Below, one piece after another: positions 7,701 to 14,921 of a stretch of DNA of 21,040 nucleotides; within the stretch, counting starts at the first letter, position 1; each line of letters begins with the position of its first letter. Made by a program: the position numbers and the translations under genes. Source of the DNA: a virus; the IMG/VR virus record IMGVR_UViG_3300003138_000004, positions 1-21,040 of that record; one strand, written 5' to 3'. The notes under the pieces were generated by a model. The model did not search any database, had not been told where the DNA came from, and worked only from the letters and a program-made list of their open reading frames with translations.

Positions 7701-8377
7701 TATTCCTGAAGTTTAGATATCATGTGATCTCTTGTAAAATCATTAAATTCTCCTGTAATGTCTCCAGGAGGAAAACCACAATCGGTTTGGAATGCTTCAA
7801 CAGCTTTCTTTGTTTTAGTACCATACAAACCATCTGCCTTACCTACCTTGTATCCCATCGCATTTAACAGGTTTTGTAATGTTTCTACATAAACATTGTC
7901 ATCTCCATAACTTAATGGAGCTTTAGGAACATCTTTGGTTTGGATATTTTCAAGTCTTCTGAACCCCAGTAAATGGTCTAAATCGTATAAAGCAACGGAT
8001 ACTTCATTTCCCTGGTTTCCCCCAACGCAGTATACTGCATTTTCGTAAAAATCAAACCCCAATACGATTGCTTCATGCCCTTTAATACCTTCTCTGCTTC
8101 CTCTCCAGAACACAACTATATCACCAGGCCTAACTTCATTTATCTGAACAGGTACACCAACCTTTAAACCATCACGTGCCAACGCACTTTTTAAATAAGG
8201 CAATCCTGCCTGCTTAAGGCACCAGTTAACAAATATGGCACACCATGGCGTTTCATCATCATTGATCCATTTTAACCCTATATCGTGAGCATAATCAACA
8301 ATCGTTTTATTATGCTTACTTCCGGTAATTTCTTTTACTCCCAGTTGAGAGCATGCTATTTTTAATAGTTTACTCAT
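7700..8377 (-). CDS. Peptidoglycan hydrolase: CHAP-like peptidase plus PG_binding_1
   Basis: 225 residues from the ATG at 8377, one base after the previous stop; an ATG 4 codons upstream (8389) is possible. Residues 1-145 are a TIGR02594/CHAP-like Cys-His hydrolase: Cys46 in TPWCAIFVNWC, His101 in GHEAIVLG, and Asn121 in VGGNQGNEV form the expected triad. Residues about 157-222 form a PG_binding_1 domain (VYVETLQNLLNAMGYKVGKADGLYG split over two lines in family terms, then KAVEAFQ). It has no signal peptide. It lies inside the baseplate cluster between gp25-like and LysM genes, not with the holin-like genes 5-6 kb away. It could be the endolysin or a tail lysin used in entry; the position favours a virion role and the domain layout fits either. 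Confidence 0.85.
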   Translation of the reverse strand: MSKLLKIACSQLGVKEITGSKHNKTIVDYAHDIGLKWINDDETPWCAIFVNWCLKQAGLPYLKSALARDGLKVGVPVQINEVRPGDIVVFWRGSREGIKGHEAIVLGFDFYENAVYCVGGNQGNEVSVALYDLDHLLGFRRLENIQTKDVPKAPLSYGDDNVYVETLQNLLNAMGYKVGKADGLYGTKTKKAVEAFQTDCGFPPGDITGEFNDFTRDHMISKLQE

Positions 8378-8378
8378 A

Positions 8379-8684
8379 TCAATAATCATTTACATAGTTT
8401 AAAATCGTTTCGCCTTCTTCACTAACCTCCAGCTCACTTGCTTTGTATCCATCGTTTTTAAGCTGTACGGTTATTTCTCTTCTCATTGATTTAGCCGATG
8501 AGTACTGCTTTTTTCTCCAGGCTTCAAGTCCGGATCCAGCTGCAGGAAATTCTTTAAAAGAATTTTTAGGACTTATGAGCAATAGTTCCACATGTTGGTT
8601 ATCACTTTGAGCCACTAACAAATCTCTGCCATCAGCCTGCAGGTTGTAATTATCATCCAGTAATATGTCTTTTCTTACACCCAC
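8379..8684 (-). CDS. gp25/gpW-like baseplate wedge protein
   Basis: 101 residues with a GTG start that overlaps the upstream stop (TAGTG), indicating coupled translation. The sequence has DILLDDNYNLQADGRDLLVAQ, an oligo-strand opening, and a C-terminal strand-helix unit (REITVQLKNDGYKASELEVS). Size, order (after spike, before J) and the D-x-N-L pattern fit the Mu gp46 / gpW family of short wedge proteins. No ATG lies near the start, so GTG is preferred. Confidence 0.55.
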   Translation of the reverse strand: MGVRKDILLDDNYNLQADGRDLLVAQSDNQHVELLLISPKNSFKEFPAAGSGLEAWRKKQYSSAKSMRREITVQLKNDGYKASELEVSEEGETILNYVNDY

Positions 8685-9169
8685 TATTTCAGAACTTGGT
8701 TGATATTTGTTTTAATCAGTTCCAGAGCCGGCACATTTGGGCCCGTTCCCTGTACTACTATAATCTTTTGAACCTCTGAAATAAAATCATTCAGTAAGCT
8801 TTTTAAGTTGTTACTACCTCGCTGTATCATAAACCCCTGTGCATTGATCAGAAATTCAGTTGTATTGATCAAGCCTTTGATCTCCTCAATTTTATTAGCA
8901 GCAAGTACATATGCATCCGTTGGGCTGTTTTCAACCAGGATACATAGTACTTTACTGCCTTCCTGGGGGTAAATGGTTACAACATCATCGCCAGCTTCAA
9001 GTATCGAATTCAATCTTACATCGAGCAGTTCAGGTAAATCACCACGATCTACATCGCAGGTATTGGCTTCTTTATCAACACTTGTCACTTCTCCCTCGGT
9101 AAGAAAAAGGGGTATGTTTTTTCGTACAATCTTCTCAACAGCTTTTTCAAATGCGCTCTCTCCACTCAT
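8684..9169 (-). CDS. Baseplate spike / puncturing protein (gpV or Mu gp45-like)
   Basis: 161 residues. The opening is helical (EKAVEKIVRKNIPLFL), followed by an OB-fold-like strand region (GEVTSVDKEANTCDVDRGD, then GSKVLCILVENSPTDAYVLA) as in gpV or gp5-type spikes. The last third (FLINAQGFMIQRG and a helical SLLNDFISEVQKIIVV) is a common tail in Bacteroidetes spike proteins. It overlaps the gpD-like hub gene by four bases (ATGA). The role is to sit on the hub and pierce the outer membrane. No tip-metal His motif was seen. Confidence 0.65.
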   Translation of the reverse strand: MSGESAFEKAVEKIVRKNIPLFLTEGEVTSVDKEANTCDVDRGDLPELLDVRLNSILEAGDDVVTIYPQEGSKVLCILVENSPTDAYVLAANKIEEIKGLINTTEFLINAQGFMIQRGSNNLKSLLNDFISEVQKIIVVQGTGPNVPALELIKTNINQVLK

Positions 9170-10134
9170 ACTTTATAGCTTAAAGTGTTATCTCGTTCAA
9201 ACCCTTGTGTAAGGCTGTATCGTATAATTGTTTTTTCGATCAGGTAATTGCCTTCACGATCCGGTTCCTGGTCATCAATTATTGTTAAAACATCACCTGC
9301 ATGTGTGCGAGGCATAGCAAAACCTTTAATGCTTCCCGAGTAGCCGTCAAATGCAAATCGCTTAAAATCGGCTTTTACACTTTCCTTTAGTTCCTCAAAG
9401 CTTATAGGATGATAATTTATTGTTCGCCTCGAAGCATCGTTATCATCGCTCCCTGTTTCATAGGTAAACTTATTACCATTGCGCTGGTTTGCGATTCCCT
9501 TTACACGCACCTTAACATCCTCGGCACGGTGCCAGGTTAAACCATTGCTTTTTTTGATATTTACCCCAAACTTATACTTGTGCCTTTCCCAGAATTTAAA
9601 ATCAAAGGACCAATAACAGCGTAATACTTTATCTTTGATTTTAGTGTAAAATCCATGTTGCTGCTGAATATCTCGCAACACTTTGTAAGTGCTCACATTA
9701 TCAATCATAAAACTTCCCAGATTTACATCTGAACATTCAATGGTATAAGCTGGAGCTATATAAGTTAGTAAATCGTATAATGTGACTGATTTAAAAGTTT
9801 TCTTTAAACGGTTATGCTTTAGCGGATACATCTCGTCATCGATGTGCAAAACAAGTGGTGCATCGGCTTCAATTTCGGAAAGAAACCCGGTAAACTCAAT
9901 ATGGTAATCACCATTGGTACCGAGCTCGATAGTTACAGGATCGCCCACAGCAATGTAATCTAACACACTAATGGCATCAAATGCTTTGTTGTTTTTGGGT
10001 AAAATTGCTACTGCGTGATTACCTCCCAGTTCAATAACGCTTTCGTTAATAACGATATCATTAACATTGTTAAAAACTGCATTAGCAATGGTAACGCGTG
10101 CATTAGGTTCGTAATATAGTAATCGTTCGCTCAT
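9166..10134 (-). CDS. Baseplate hub protein (late control gene D / Mu gpP-like)
   Basis: 322 residues. The pattern is that of gpD/gp27-type hubs: an N-terminal strand-rich domain (ARVTIANAVFNNVNDIVINESVIEL, quoted in parts), KKTFKSVTLYDLLTYIAPAY near the middle, TYKVLRDIQQQHGFYTKIKD, then RVKGIANQRNGN and a C-terminal GDVLTIIDDQEPDREGNYLIEKT domain. It overlaps its neighbours by ATGA at both ends. Its position before the spike gene matches P2 D-V and Mu P-45 order. It would form the trimeric hub joining tube to spike. Confidence 0.75.
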   Translation of the reverse strand: MSERLLYYEPNARVTIANAVFNNVNDIVINESVIELGGNHAVAILPKNNKAFDAISVLDYIAVGDPVTIELGTNGDYHIEFTGFLSEIEADAPLVLHIDDEMYPLKHNRLKKTFKSVTLYDLLTYIAPAYTIECSDVNLGSFMIDNVSTYKVLRDIQQQHGFYTKIKDKVLRCYWSFDFKFWERHKYKFGVNIKKSNGLTWHRAEDVKVRVKGIANQRNGNKFTYETGSDDNDASRRTINYHPISFEELKESVKADFKRFAFDGYSGSIKGFAMPRTHAGDVLTIIDDQEPDREGNYLIEKTIIRYSLTQGFERDNTLSYKV

Positions 10135-10775
10135 TGTATCAGAAATTCTGCCGATTCAACACTACGTGCATTCACGCTAAATTTTACCGTATCAACAAAG
10201 CCTTCCACAAAATCAATCTTCAATCCTCCTTCAAAAAAGACTTCGTATATTTCCAGGTCATTAAATATGTCGCCACTAACCTTGTATGTTCCTGCAGCTC
10301 CAAAGATCTCATGTACCTGCTTTACCAAATCAGAAGGATACTGATGTTCTTCCTGGTCAATGAGTATCCCTCGTAAATTAAACAGGTATGATTTGTTGCC
10401 AAAGTTTTCAACCACCTCATGTTCGCTTCTGTCTATTGGTGTAATGACCGTATGTTTGTCACGACTGAATGAAACCATTGGAGGTGGTGCGAGAAACTTT
10501 CTTTCCCCGGTTTTTTGCTTAATGAAGGGTAATGCAGGAGTTCCATTTTCCAATGCATCGATGCCAAACTGATACTTATTACCCGATTTTGAATTAACAA
10601 ACTCCATTTCGGCATAAGTCGATTGTGTATCGGCAAAGCTTACAGTGTTAAGATACCACGACGGTTTAATAAACCCGGCTTGAATAAGCCGGGGCGTTAC
10701 TTTCATGGCTGCAAATCCAAAAGCACGATCATATCTTTTAAATAAGCCATCTATGCTAATCGGAACCCTGGTCAT
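10131..10775 (-). CDS. DUF6046-type tail protein
   Basis: 214 residues. It resembles the DUF6046 family of Bacteroidetes contractile tails (FGIDALENGTPALPFIKQK, APPPMVSFSRDKHTVITPI, HEVVENFGNKSYLFNLRG, and a C-terminal VDTVKFSVNARSVESAEFLI). The middle segment has the strand pattern of tail-terminal or LysM-like baseplate adapters. It starts inside the end of the -1-frame chaperone extension (20-nt overlap at 10756-10775) and overlaps the hub gene by ATGA. In Mu this slot, after the tape measure, holds gpN. The function is probably tube-to-hub connection. Confidence 0.65.
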   Translation of the reverse strand: MTRVPISIDGLFKRYDRAFGFAAMKVTPRLIQAGFIKPSWYLNTVSFADTQSTYAEMEFVNSKSGNKYQFGIDALENGTPALPFIKQKTGERKFLAPPPMVSFSRDKHTVITPIDRSEHEVVENFGNKSYLFNLRGILIDQEEHQYPSDLVKQVHEIFGAAGTYKVSGDIFNDLEIYEVFFEGGLKIDFVEGFVDTVKFSVNARSVESAEFLIQ

Positions 10776-11357
10776 CGGATTTTTTGTTTTCTGTTTTTAC
10801 CCCTAGTAATCCTTTAGCTGAAAGCCATTGTATTTGTCGATATTTTTCAAACCAAATATCATCAGGCAGTTTTTCAGGAAAAGGAATGTTCATATATAAA
10901 CTCATCAATGCATTACCCTGACGTATAAAGTTTGATGCCCAGCGCCCAGCGCTTTCTTCATCATCAACAACGTCAATTGCCGGGTAATGCTCTATAAGTT
11001 TTTTATGACAGCCTTCCTGATCGGAAGTATCTCGGCAATGGCATTAAATGCTGCTAAGAATTTATCATCATGTGCAAGAACTTCTTCTTTACTTGATAAA
11101 AGGCAGGCTTTAACAAGAATCTGTTTTGACTTATCAGGATTTTTGTCAAGCCACTTTTCAAATTCACCCATAGTTACCCTGTCGGGCACACGAATAACAA
11201 CATCAAAGGGCGCAAACGAATCGTTATCATCGTTTAGTGTAGCAAGTTTTACCTTGTTTTCGCCGTAGCGTTCCTTCCACGCTTTTACTGTTTCTTCCGT
11301 TACTCCATCGGGCAGTAATATTTTATCCTTCTTAGCTTTACTTTTATTTTCGTCCAT
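10756..11357 (-). CDS. Tail assembly chaperone, -1 frameshift (GT-type) product
   Basis: A slip at the A AAA AAC heptamer (10998-11004, minus strand) moves ribosomes from the 121-residue frame into a -1 frame open from there to a stop at 10756. The product has 120 shared residues plus 80 new ones (LIEHYPAIDVVDDEESAGRW at its start, later NIPFPEKLPDDIWFEKYRQ and a polar end). The extension fills a stretch of about 0.2 kb that has no start codon able to cover it and is otherwise non-coding. Paired chaperones made by -1 frameshifting just after the tail-tube gene are a conserved feature of long-tailed phages (lambda G/GT, P2 E/E+E', Mu). The coordinates cover both frames, so the sequence is not a single open frame. 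Confidence 0.8.
10992..11357 (-). CDS. Tail assembly chaperone, unshifted (G-type) product
   Basis: 121 residues, MDENKSKAKKDKILLPDGVT at the start. It is small, charged and mainly alpha-helical (TEETVKAWKERYG, MGEFEKWLDKNPDKSKQIL, HDDKFLAAFNAIAEIL). It lies 26 nt downstream of the tail-tube gene, the fixed place for tail assembly chaperones, which bind the tape-measure protein during tail assembly and are absent from the virion. The stop lies two codons after the slip site, as usual for the short product. I recognise it by position, size and the frameshift, not by strong sequence motifs. Confidence 0.75.
   Translation of the reverse strand: MDENKSKAKKDKILLPDGVTEETVKAWKERYGENKVKLATLNDDNDSFAPFDVVIRVPDRVTMGEFEKWLDKNPDKSKQILVKACLLSSKEEVLAHDDKFLAAFNAIAEILPIRKAVIKNL
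10998..11004 (-). promoter_or_regulatory. -1 ribosomal frameshift slip site AAAAAAC
   Basis: Read on the minus strand in the chaperone frame the bases are ATA AAA AAC TTA TAG, so the heptamer A AAA AAC is in the correct register for a -1 slip (X XXY YYZ). A modest helix is possible downstream, CCCGGC at 10979-10984 with GCTGGG at 10938-10943 or 10945-10950, but its spacer of about 13 nt is longer than usual. AAAAAAC is among the strongest bacterial slip sequences and may need little help. Confidence 0.75.
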
Positions 11358-11383
11358 TTTAGTAGCGTTTAATCAATGTTTAA

Positions 11384-11803
11384 TTACACATTATTATAAT
11401 CGATATCAATTACGAATAACGCATACTGCTTTTTTAAATCCATTCCACCATCAACACTTCTTCCCTGGTCGGTGAATTTCACAGTAAGAGTATCGTTAAT
11501 TATATCGTTATATTCGTTGGTGAAGGTTACGTTAATATCAAAAGGCTTAATTCTTAACAAGCTACCTTTAGCTGCCTTTTCAATTGCCGATATCGAAGCC
11601 AAACGAATAGTAATACTTGCCGTATCATCAATTTTGCCCATACTCCACGATGAAGCTTTGTTGCTTCCCAACATATGATTCTTTTGATGCTCCTGTTCTG
11701 TATTATATTCAATTTCGGTAACTTCGTAATCGATGCTCCCAAACATGGCGATTTGCACATCACCACTATCGTATGCTTTACCGTTGCGTTTAATTAAGCT
11801 CAT
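11384..11803 (-). CDS. Tail tube protein
   Basis: 139 residues, strand-rich. MSLIKRNGKAYDSGDVQIAM opens as tail tube proteins of this group do, followed by VTEIEYNTEQEHQKNHMLGS, KIDDTASITIRLASISAIE, and the C-terminal VKFTDQGRSVDGGMDLKKQY. Its position right after the sheath gene (one-base overlap, TAATG) and before the chaperone is the standard sheath-tube-chaperone order. It forms the inner tube through which DNA is ejected. Alternative assignments are unlikely. Confidence 0.8.
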   Translation of the reverse strand: MSLIKRNGKAYDSGDVQIAMFGSIDYEVTEIEYNTEQEHQKNHMLGSNKASSWSMGKIDDTASITIRLASISAIEKAAKGSLLRIKPFDINVTFTNEYNDIINDTLTVKFTDQGRSVDGGMDLKKQYALFVIDIDYNNV

Positions 11804-13095
11804 TACAATGATTTTTTAACGTTAAGTTTTGCAGATATCTGTCCAAGAGTTGCTGTGTCAACCATATTAAATTCAGTTGCCAGCTCTTTATCGCCCGATT
11901 TTAAATCAGAATCAGGATTAACAATTACTTGTCCTCCTGAAATCTCCCCGGCATTTAGCATTTCAGTGAAGGCTTCGTTACCAATACCTTCAAAGTACTT
12001 CACCATTCCGGGTGTCAGTTTTCCTGTAGCCGTATCAACTGGCACAGTGCTCTTCACTTTAGGCAGCAATTTCTTTCTTACTAACCTGGCAAGTTTATTA
12101 AGTGTTGCACCAATGGCAATCGTGTGAACATTCATGTTGTTGTTTGCATCAATAATAACCGGTGCACAAACATGATCGTTATTCCAACGATATCCTGCGA
12201 ATCCAACATAACTTAGTGCAAAAATGTAGCCCTTGTCCTCGTAGTCCTGCAGGTCTTCTTCATCAATTGCTGAGACCTTGGTATGATTGCTCAATCCAGC
12301 TGTTAACCAGATCAACTGATCTGCATCGCTGAGATCCAATCCTTCTTCATCACCTTCTTCGCCAATTTCACCAGGGTTTTCATTAACTTTAATACCTGCT
12401 TTTGTTCCCATAAAGGTTCCAACATCAGCATATTTCTGGTATTCACCAACAAGTGTTTCAGCATAATCCCAGTCCTGACCGATAATAACTGATACATAAT
12501 CATACTCAATTACAACATCAGCCACTGTTATTGCTCGTAAGTCCTGCGCTGCAGCTGCAGTTCCGTTTATACCCCTGCCTTCAAGGAAAACATTTAAAGG
12601 TTTATCATGAGCAAATGCCCAGTCGGCCAATGTTTGCGCTGCAGCAATAGCTGCATCAACTACAGCTTCCAACCCGTTAACGTAGGTTGGAGCATATCCT
12701 CCAGGAGGATTATAAGCCACTGACAAATATCTTACATCACCACCAGATCCATTAATCAATGCTTCACCGTGGTCATTTATCATGGTTTCCATATCTTTTG
12801 CCGGATCGGCAAACATGAGATATAACTTAGTACCTTCTCCTGCCATACGGTAAAACTCGGTAATATGACGGTAAACCCTCACATCGTTATCGGTATCAAA
12901 TGCAGCATCAATCCCCCTGTTTTCTGCATCGTTAACTGATTCAAGTTTCACAACCGTAGTCAGGGCTAATCCAAGTATATCTCCGGCAGCGACTATGGCA
13001 GGTGCATTGATAAGCAATCCGGAAACTCCGTCATTGTTTTCTACATTTGCACCTACTTTGCCTTTTGTTATTGGAACACCTCTTAAATTACTCAT
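11803..13095 (-). CDS. Contractile tail sheath protein (DUF2586-type)
   Basis: 430 residues. The start MSNLRGVPITKGKVGANVEN and segments FYRMAGEGTKLYLMF, RYLSVAYNPPGGYAPTYVNG and NVFLEGRGINGTAAAAQDL match the sheath family seen in Bacteroidetes Mu-like phages. The C-terminal part (NMNVHTIAIGATLNKLARLV, then LPKVKSTVPVDTATGKLTPG) is the more conserved region that interlocks sheath subunits. It makes the phage a contractile-tail type. It overlaps the upstream membrane-protein gene by 8 nt. Confidence 0.8.
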   Translation of the reverse strand: MSNLRGVPITKGKVGANVENNDGVSGLLINAPAIVAAGDILGLALTTVVKLESVNDAENRGIDAAFDTDNDVRVYRHITEFYRMAGEGTKLYLMFADPAKDMETMINDHGEALINGSGGDVRYLSVAYNPPGGYAPTYVNGLEAVVDAAIAAAQTLADWAFAHDKPLNVFLEGRGINGTAAAAQDLRAITVADVVIEYDYVSVIIGQDWDYAETLVGEYQKYADVGTFMGTKAGIKVNENPGEIGEEGDEEGLDLSDADQLIWLTAGLSNHTKVSAIDEEDLQDYEDKGYIFALSYVGFAGYRWNNDHVCAPVIIDANNNMNVHTIAIGATLNKLARLVRKKLLPKVKSTVPVDTATGKLTPGMVKYFEGIGNEAFTEMLNAGEISGGQVIVNPDSDLKSGDKELATEFNMVDTATLGQISAKLNVKKSL

Positions 13096-13546
13096 CGTTT
13101 GCTTGCATTAAATCATTAATCTCTTTTCGTATATTTTTCCCAGCTTCATCAACTGCTTTGGGTATATCCTTTAACTCTTTCAATGCGGCATCTTTTTGTA
13201 CCTTAAACTTCTCCACCAGTTCTTTTGCACTCATATCATCATTTTGCGCAAAGCTCTCCATGGTTTGTAAAAGGCTTGTTATGGCTCCGGATGCCTGGGC
13301 AATCTCGGTGGAAACATTCGATAAGCCCGTAGTCACCGCCAGGGGTATATCAATCACCTCCTTTATTTTCCTGGTAATACCCTTGAAGTGTTTCTTGGCC
13401 CAAACCACTACACCACCTAACAGGGTTAAACCAGCGCCTGATAACCAGCCGATAATGCCGCCTTTATCAGCCTCTCCTGTTTGTGCTAAAAGCAACATAG
13501 GAGCTAATATGATCATTATGGTAAAAAATACTTTTCGTGTTTTCAT
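13088..13546 (-). CDS. Exported or membrane protein, possible holin or spanin-like role
   Basis: 152 residues. Residues 1-22 look like a signal peptide (KVFFTIMIILAPMLLLAQ). Residues about 29-48 are a transmembrane helix (GGIIGWLSGAGLTLLGGVVV), followed by a basic patch (WAKKHFKGITRKIKE) and a helical tail (AKELVEKFKVQKDAALKELK). It overlaps the sheath gene by 8 nt and the small upstream gene by ATGA. It could be a lysis protein that works with the XhlA-like protein upstream. I know no family for it. The two hydrophobic segments, one looking cleavable, are what the sequence shows. Confidence 0.5.
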   Translation of the reverse strand: MKTRKVFFTIMIILAPMLLLAQTGEADKGGIIGWLSGAGLTLLGGVVVWAKKHFKGITRKIKEVIDIPLAVTTGLSNVSTEIAQASGAITSLLQTMESFAQNDDMSAKELVEKFKVQKDAALKELKDIPKAVDEAGKNIRKEINDLMQANDE

Positions 13547-13746
13547 TTCTCGTTTTTTATGATTTTCAAAAATGCTTCAGCAATGTCGTATCTCTCTTCT
13601 CTCAACTCCTCCCTGTCTGCTTCAGTAAGCCCGTCAGAATCGCGCTTTAATTTTCTGCGTTTAACCAAGTAATCAATAGTCTCGTATAAAGCTTCACGAA
13701 CACCTTTGTTCGTTAACAAGAAATTAATAATTAAAGCCAGTTTCAT
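13543..13746 (-). CDS. Small charged protein of unknown function
   Basis: 67 residues, MKLALIINFLLTNKGVREAL at the start and a very charged remainder (VKRRKLKRDSDGLTEADREE, IAEAFLKIIKNEK). The beginning could be a weak amphipathic helix. It overlaps the downstream exported-protein gene by ATGA and follows the coiled-coil gene by 6 nt, so it is a real member of the operon. No recognisable domain. Its place between capsid and sheath suggests a lysis or neck role, unproven. Confidence 0.5.
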   Translation of the reverse strand: MKLALIINFLLTNKGVREALYETIDYLVKRRKLKRDSDGLTEADREELREERYDIAEAFLKIIKNEK

Positions 13747-13752
13747 ACTTAC

Positions 13753-14193
13753 TTACTTAGCGATAGTTTCAACAACTTCCCTGGTAATCGTTTTTACCTT
13801 CTTCTTGTCTTTTTCCGACAATTGAGCAAGGTTTTGGTTCGTAAAATACTCCTCTTTAGAGTTTTTGTAGATTTCATCCACTTTGTACCTGTCCATGATT
13901 TTTAACTCCGCTTTTGCTTCCTCAATTTTATCTTTGGAAGGTTTATTCTTTTTTGCTTCAGCTTCTTTCTTTGCTTTTTCTTCAGCTTCTTTCTTCGCCT
14001 TTGCTTCAGCTGTCTCCTTTTCTTTTTTCGCTTTCTCTTCTTCTTCCTCACGTGCTTTCTCAATTTCAGCAGATACAGATTCAATGAGTTCCTTTGCTTC
14101 AGACTTTTCTTTATCAGTCTTCGCATTTTTCAACAGCTCATGATATTCCTTCAGATCTGTTGTTAACTGTTCTAATGTTTTTTTCTGTGCCAT
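13753..14193 (-). CDS. K/E-rich coiled-coil protein with a conserved C-terminal tail
   Basis: 146 residues. The first 90 form a long charged helix or coiled coil (LEQLTTDLKEYHELLKNAK, then a low-complexity run of Glu, Lys and Ala at about 47-85 encoded by imperfect tandem repeats at 13953-14050). The last 45 residues differ, with YKVDEIYKNSKEEYFTNQNL and EKDKKKVKTITREVV, a strand-loop unit of a type I recall from other phage head-tail region proteins. It follows the XhlA-like gene by 5 nt. It may be a head-tail or scaffold-type protein. The repeat-rich region probably changes length by slippage. Confidence 0.5.
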   Translation of the reverse strand: MAQKKTLEQLTTDLKEYHELLKNAKTDKEKSEAKELIESVSAEIEKAREEEEEKAKKEKETAEAKAKKEAEEKAKKEAEAKKNKPSKDKIEEAKAELKIMDRYKVDEIYKNSKEEYFTNQNLAQLSEKDKKKVKTITREVVETIAK

Positions 14194-14198
14194 TTATT

Positions 14199-14453
14199 TT
14201 ATTGATTAAATAATCCGAAAATATTTACAATCAAAGTGAAAATGATAGATACAATTCCTACAGCTCCTGCAATTACAACAATTCGTGTCTCCATCTGTGT
14301 TTCCACCTTTGTAAGTCTGTCCTTTATATCAGGAACTTGCTTCTTAACATCCTTCATGTCTTCCTGGAATGATTCCATTTGATCTGAAAGGCGGATAAGA
14401 AGCTCACGTTGTGTGAGCTTGGTTTTATCTACTATTTCGTCTCGCTGCGACAT
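14199..14453 (-). CDS. XhlA-like small membrane protein (hemolysin/holin-associated)
   Basis: 84 residues. A soluble helical region with heptads (LIRLSDQMESFQEDMKDVKK, DIKDRLTKVETQME) is followed by one C-terminal transmembrane helix at about 58-80 (VVIAGAVGIVSIIFTLIVNI). This is the layout of XhlA, which works with a holin and hydrolase in PBSX-type lysis. Here the hydrolase is encoded about 6 kb downstream in the baseplate cluster. The family identification comes from topology and size, not from a unique motif. Confidence 0.55.
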   Translation of the reverse strand: MSQRDEIVDKTKLTQRELLIRLSDQMESFQEDMKDVKKQVPDIKDRLTKVETQMETRIVVIAGAVGIVSIIFTLIVNIFGLFNQ

Positions 14454-14456
14454 ATA

Positions 14457-14909
14457 TTACTTCAGCAAGAGTTTTATATGCTGTGCACCAAGTTTAGCCT
14501 TGGTGCTGGCATTGGTTCCTTTTATAAATCCTCCTATAAACCGCCAGCTTTCCGTAACAGATGTCTGGTCAAACAGTGCTGTAGTATCAGATGATGTCAT
14601 GCTCCATACGACTGTATCAATCGGTTGCATATTATCTGTGGTAATACCTCCTTTTAAAATCAATAAGGTTGTTCCGGCAGCATTTAGACTATCACAACTC
14701 ATCTGGAACCTATATCCGTACGGATCACTCTTATCAATTAAGAAAGTTTTACCAACCTCCATCGTGTTGCCTTCAATGGTATCGCCATCGGCAATCACTG
14801 TAATTGCTTTGTAGGTTCCCTGGCTCAGGGTTACATCCTGTGCCTGTGTTACCGCTGCAGCCATAAACATGACTGCAACAAACAACAATAAAAATTTAAA
14901 GTTTCTCAT
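14457..14909 (-). CDS. Exported protein of unknown function next to the capsid gene
   Basis: 150 residues with a clear signal peptide (KFLLLFVAVMFMAAAVTQAQ, cut near 23). The mature part is strand-rich (LSQGTYKAITVIADGDTIEG, VGKTFLIDKSDPYGYRFQM, DTVVWSMTSSDTTALFD) with a final SWRFIGGFIKGTN. It lies 12 nt after the major capsid gene, where many phages encode a capsid decoration or head-completion protein, but a Sec signal argues for a periplasmic or surface location. No cysteine follows the cut, so it is probably not a lipoprotein. It could act in superinfection exclusion or host-surface change; the sequence does not say. Confidence 0.5.
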   Translation of the reverse strand: MRNFKFLLLFVAVMFMAAAVTQAQDVTLSQGTYKAITVIADGDTIEGNTMEVGKTFLIDKSDPYGYRFQMSCDSLNAAGTTLLILKGGITTDNMQPIDTVVWSMTSSDTTALFDQTSVTESWRFIGGFIKGTNASTKAKLGAQHIKLLLK

Positions 14910-14921
14910 ATCTCAACAATA

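Noticed and set aside
13047-13562. 171-codon plus-strand open frame opposite the sheath start and exported-protein genes
   Set aside because: It lies fully antisense to two well supported overlapping genes and has no recognisable domain.
14401-14419. AGCTCAC/GTGAGCT hairpin
   Set aside because: It lies within the XhlA-like coding sequence, is short and has no T tract; probably a chance palindrome.
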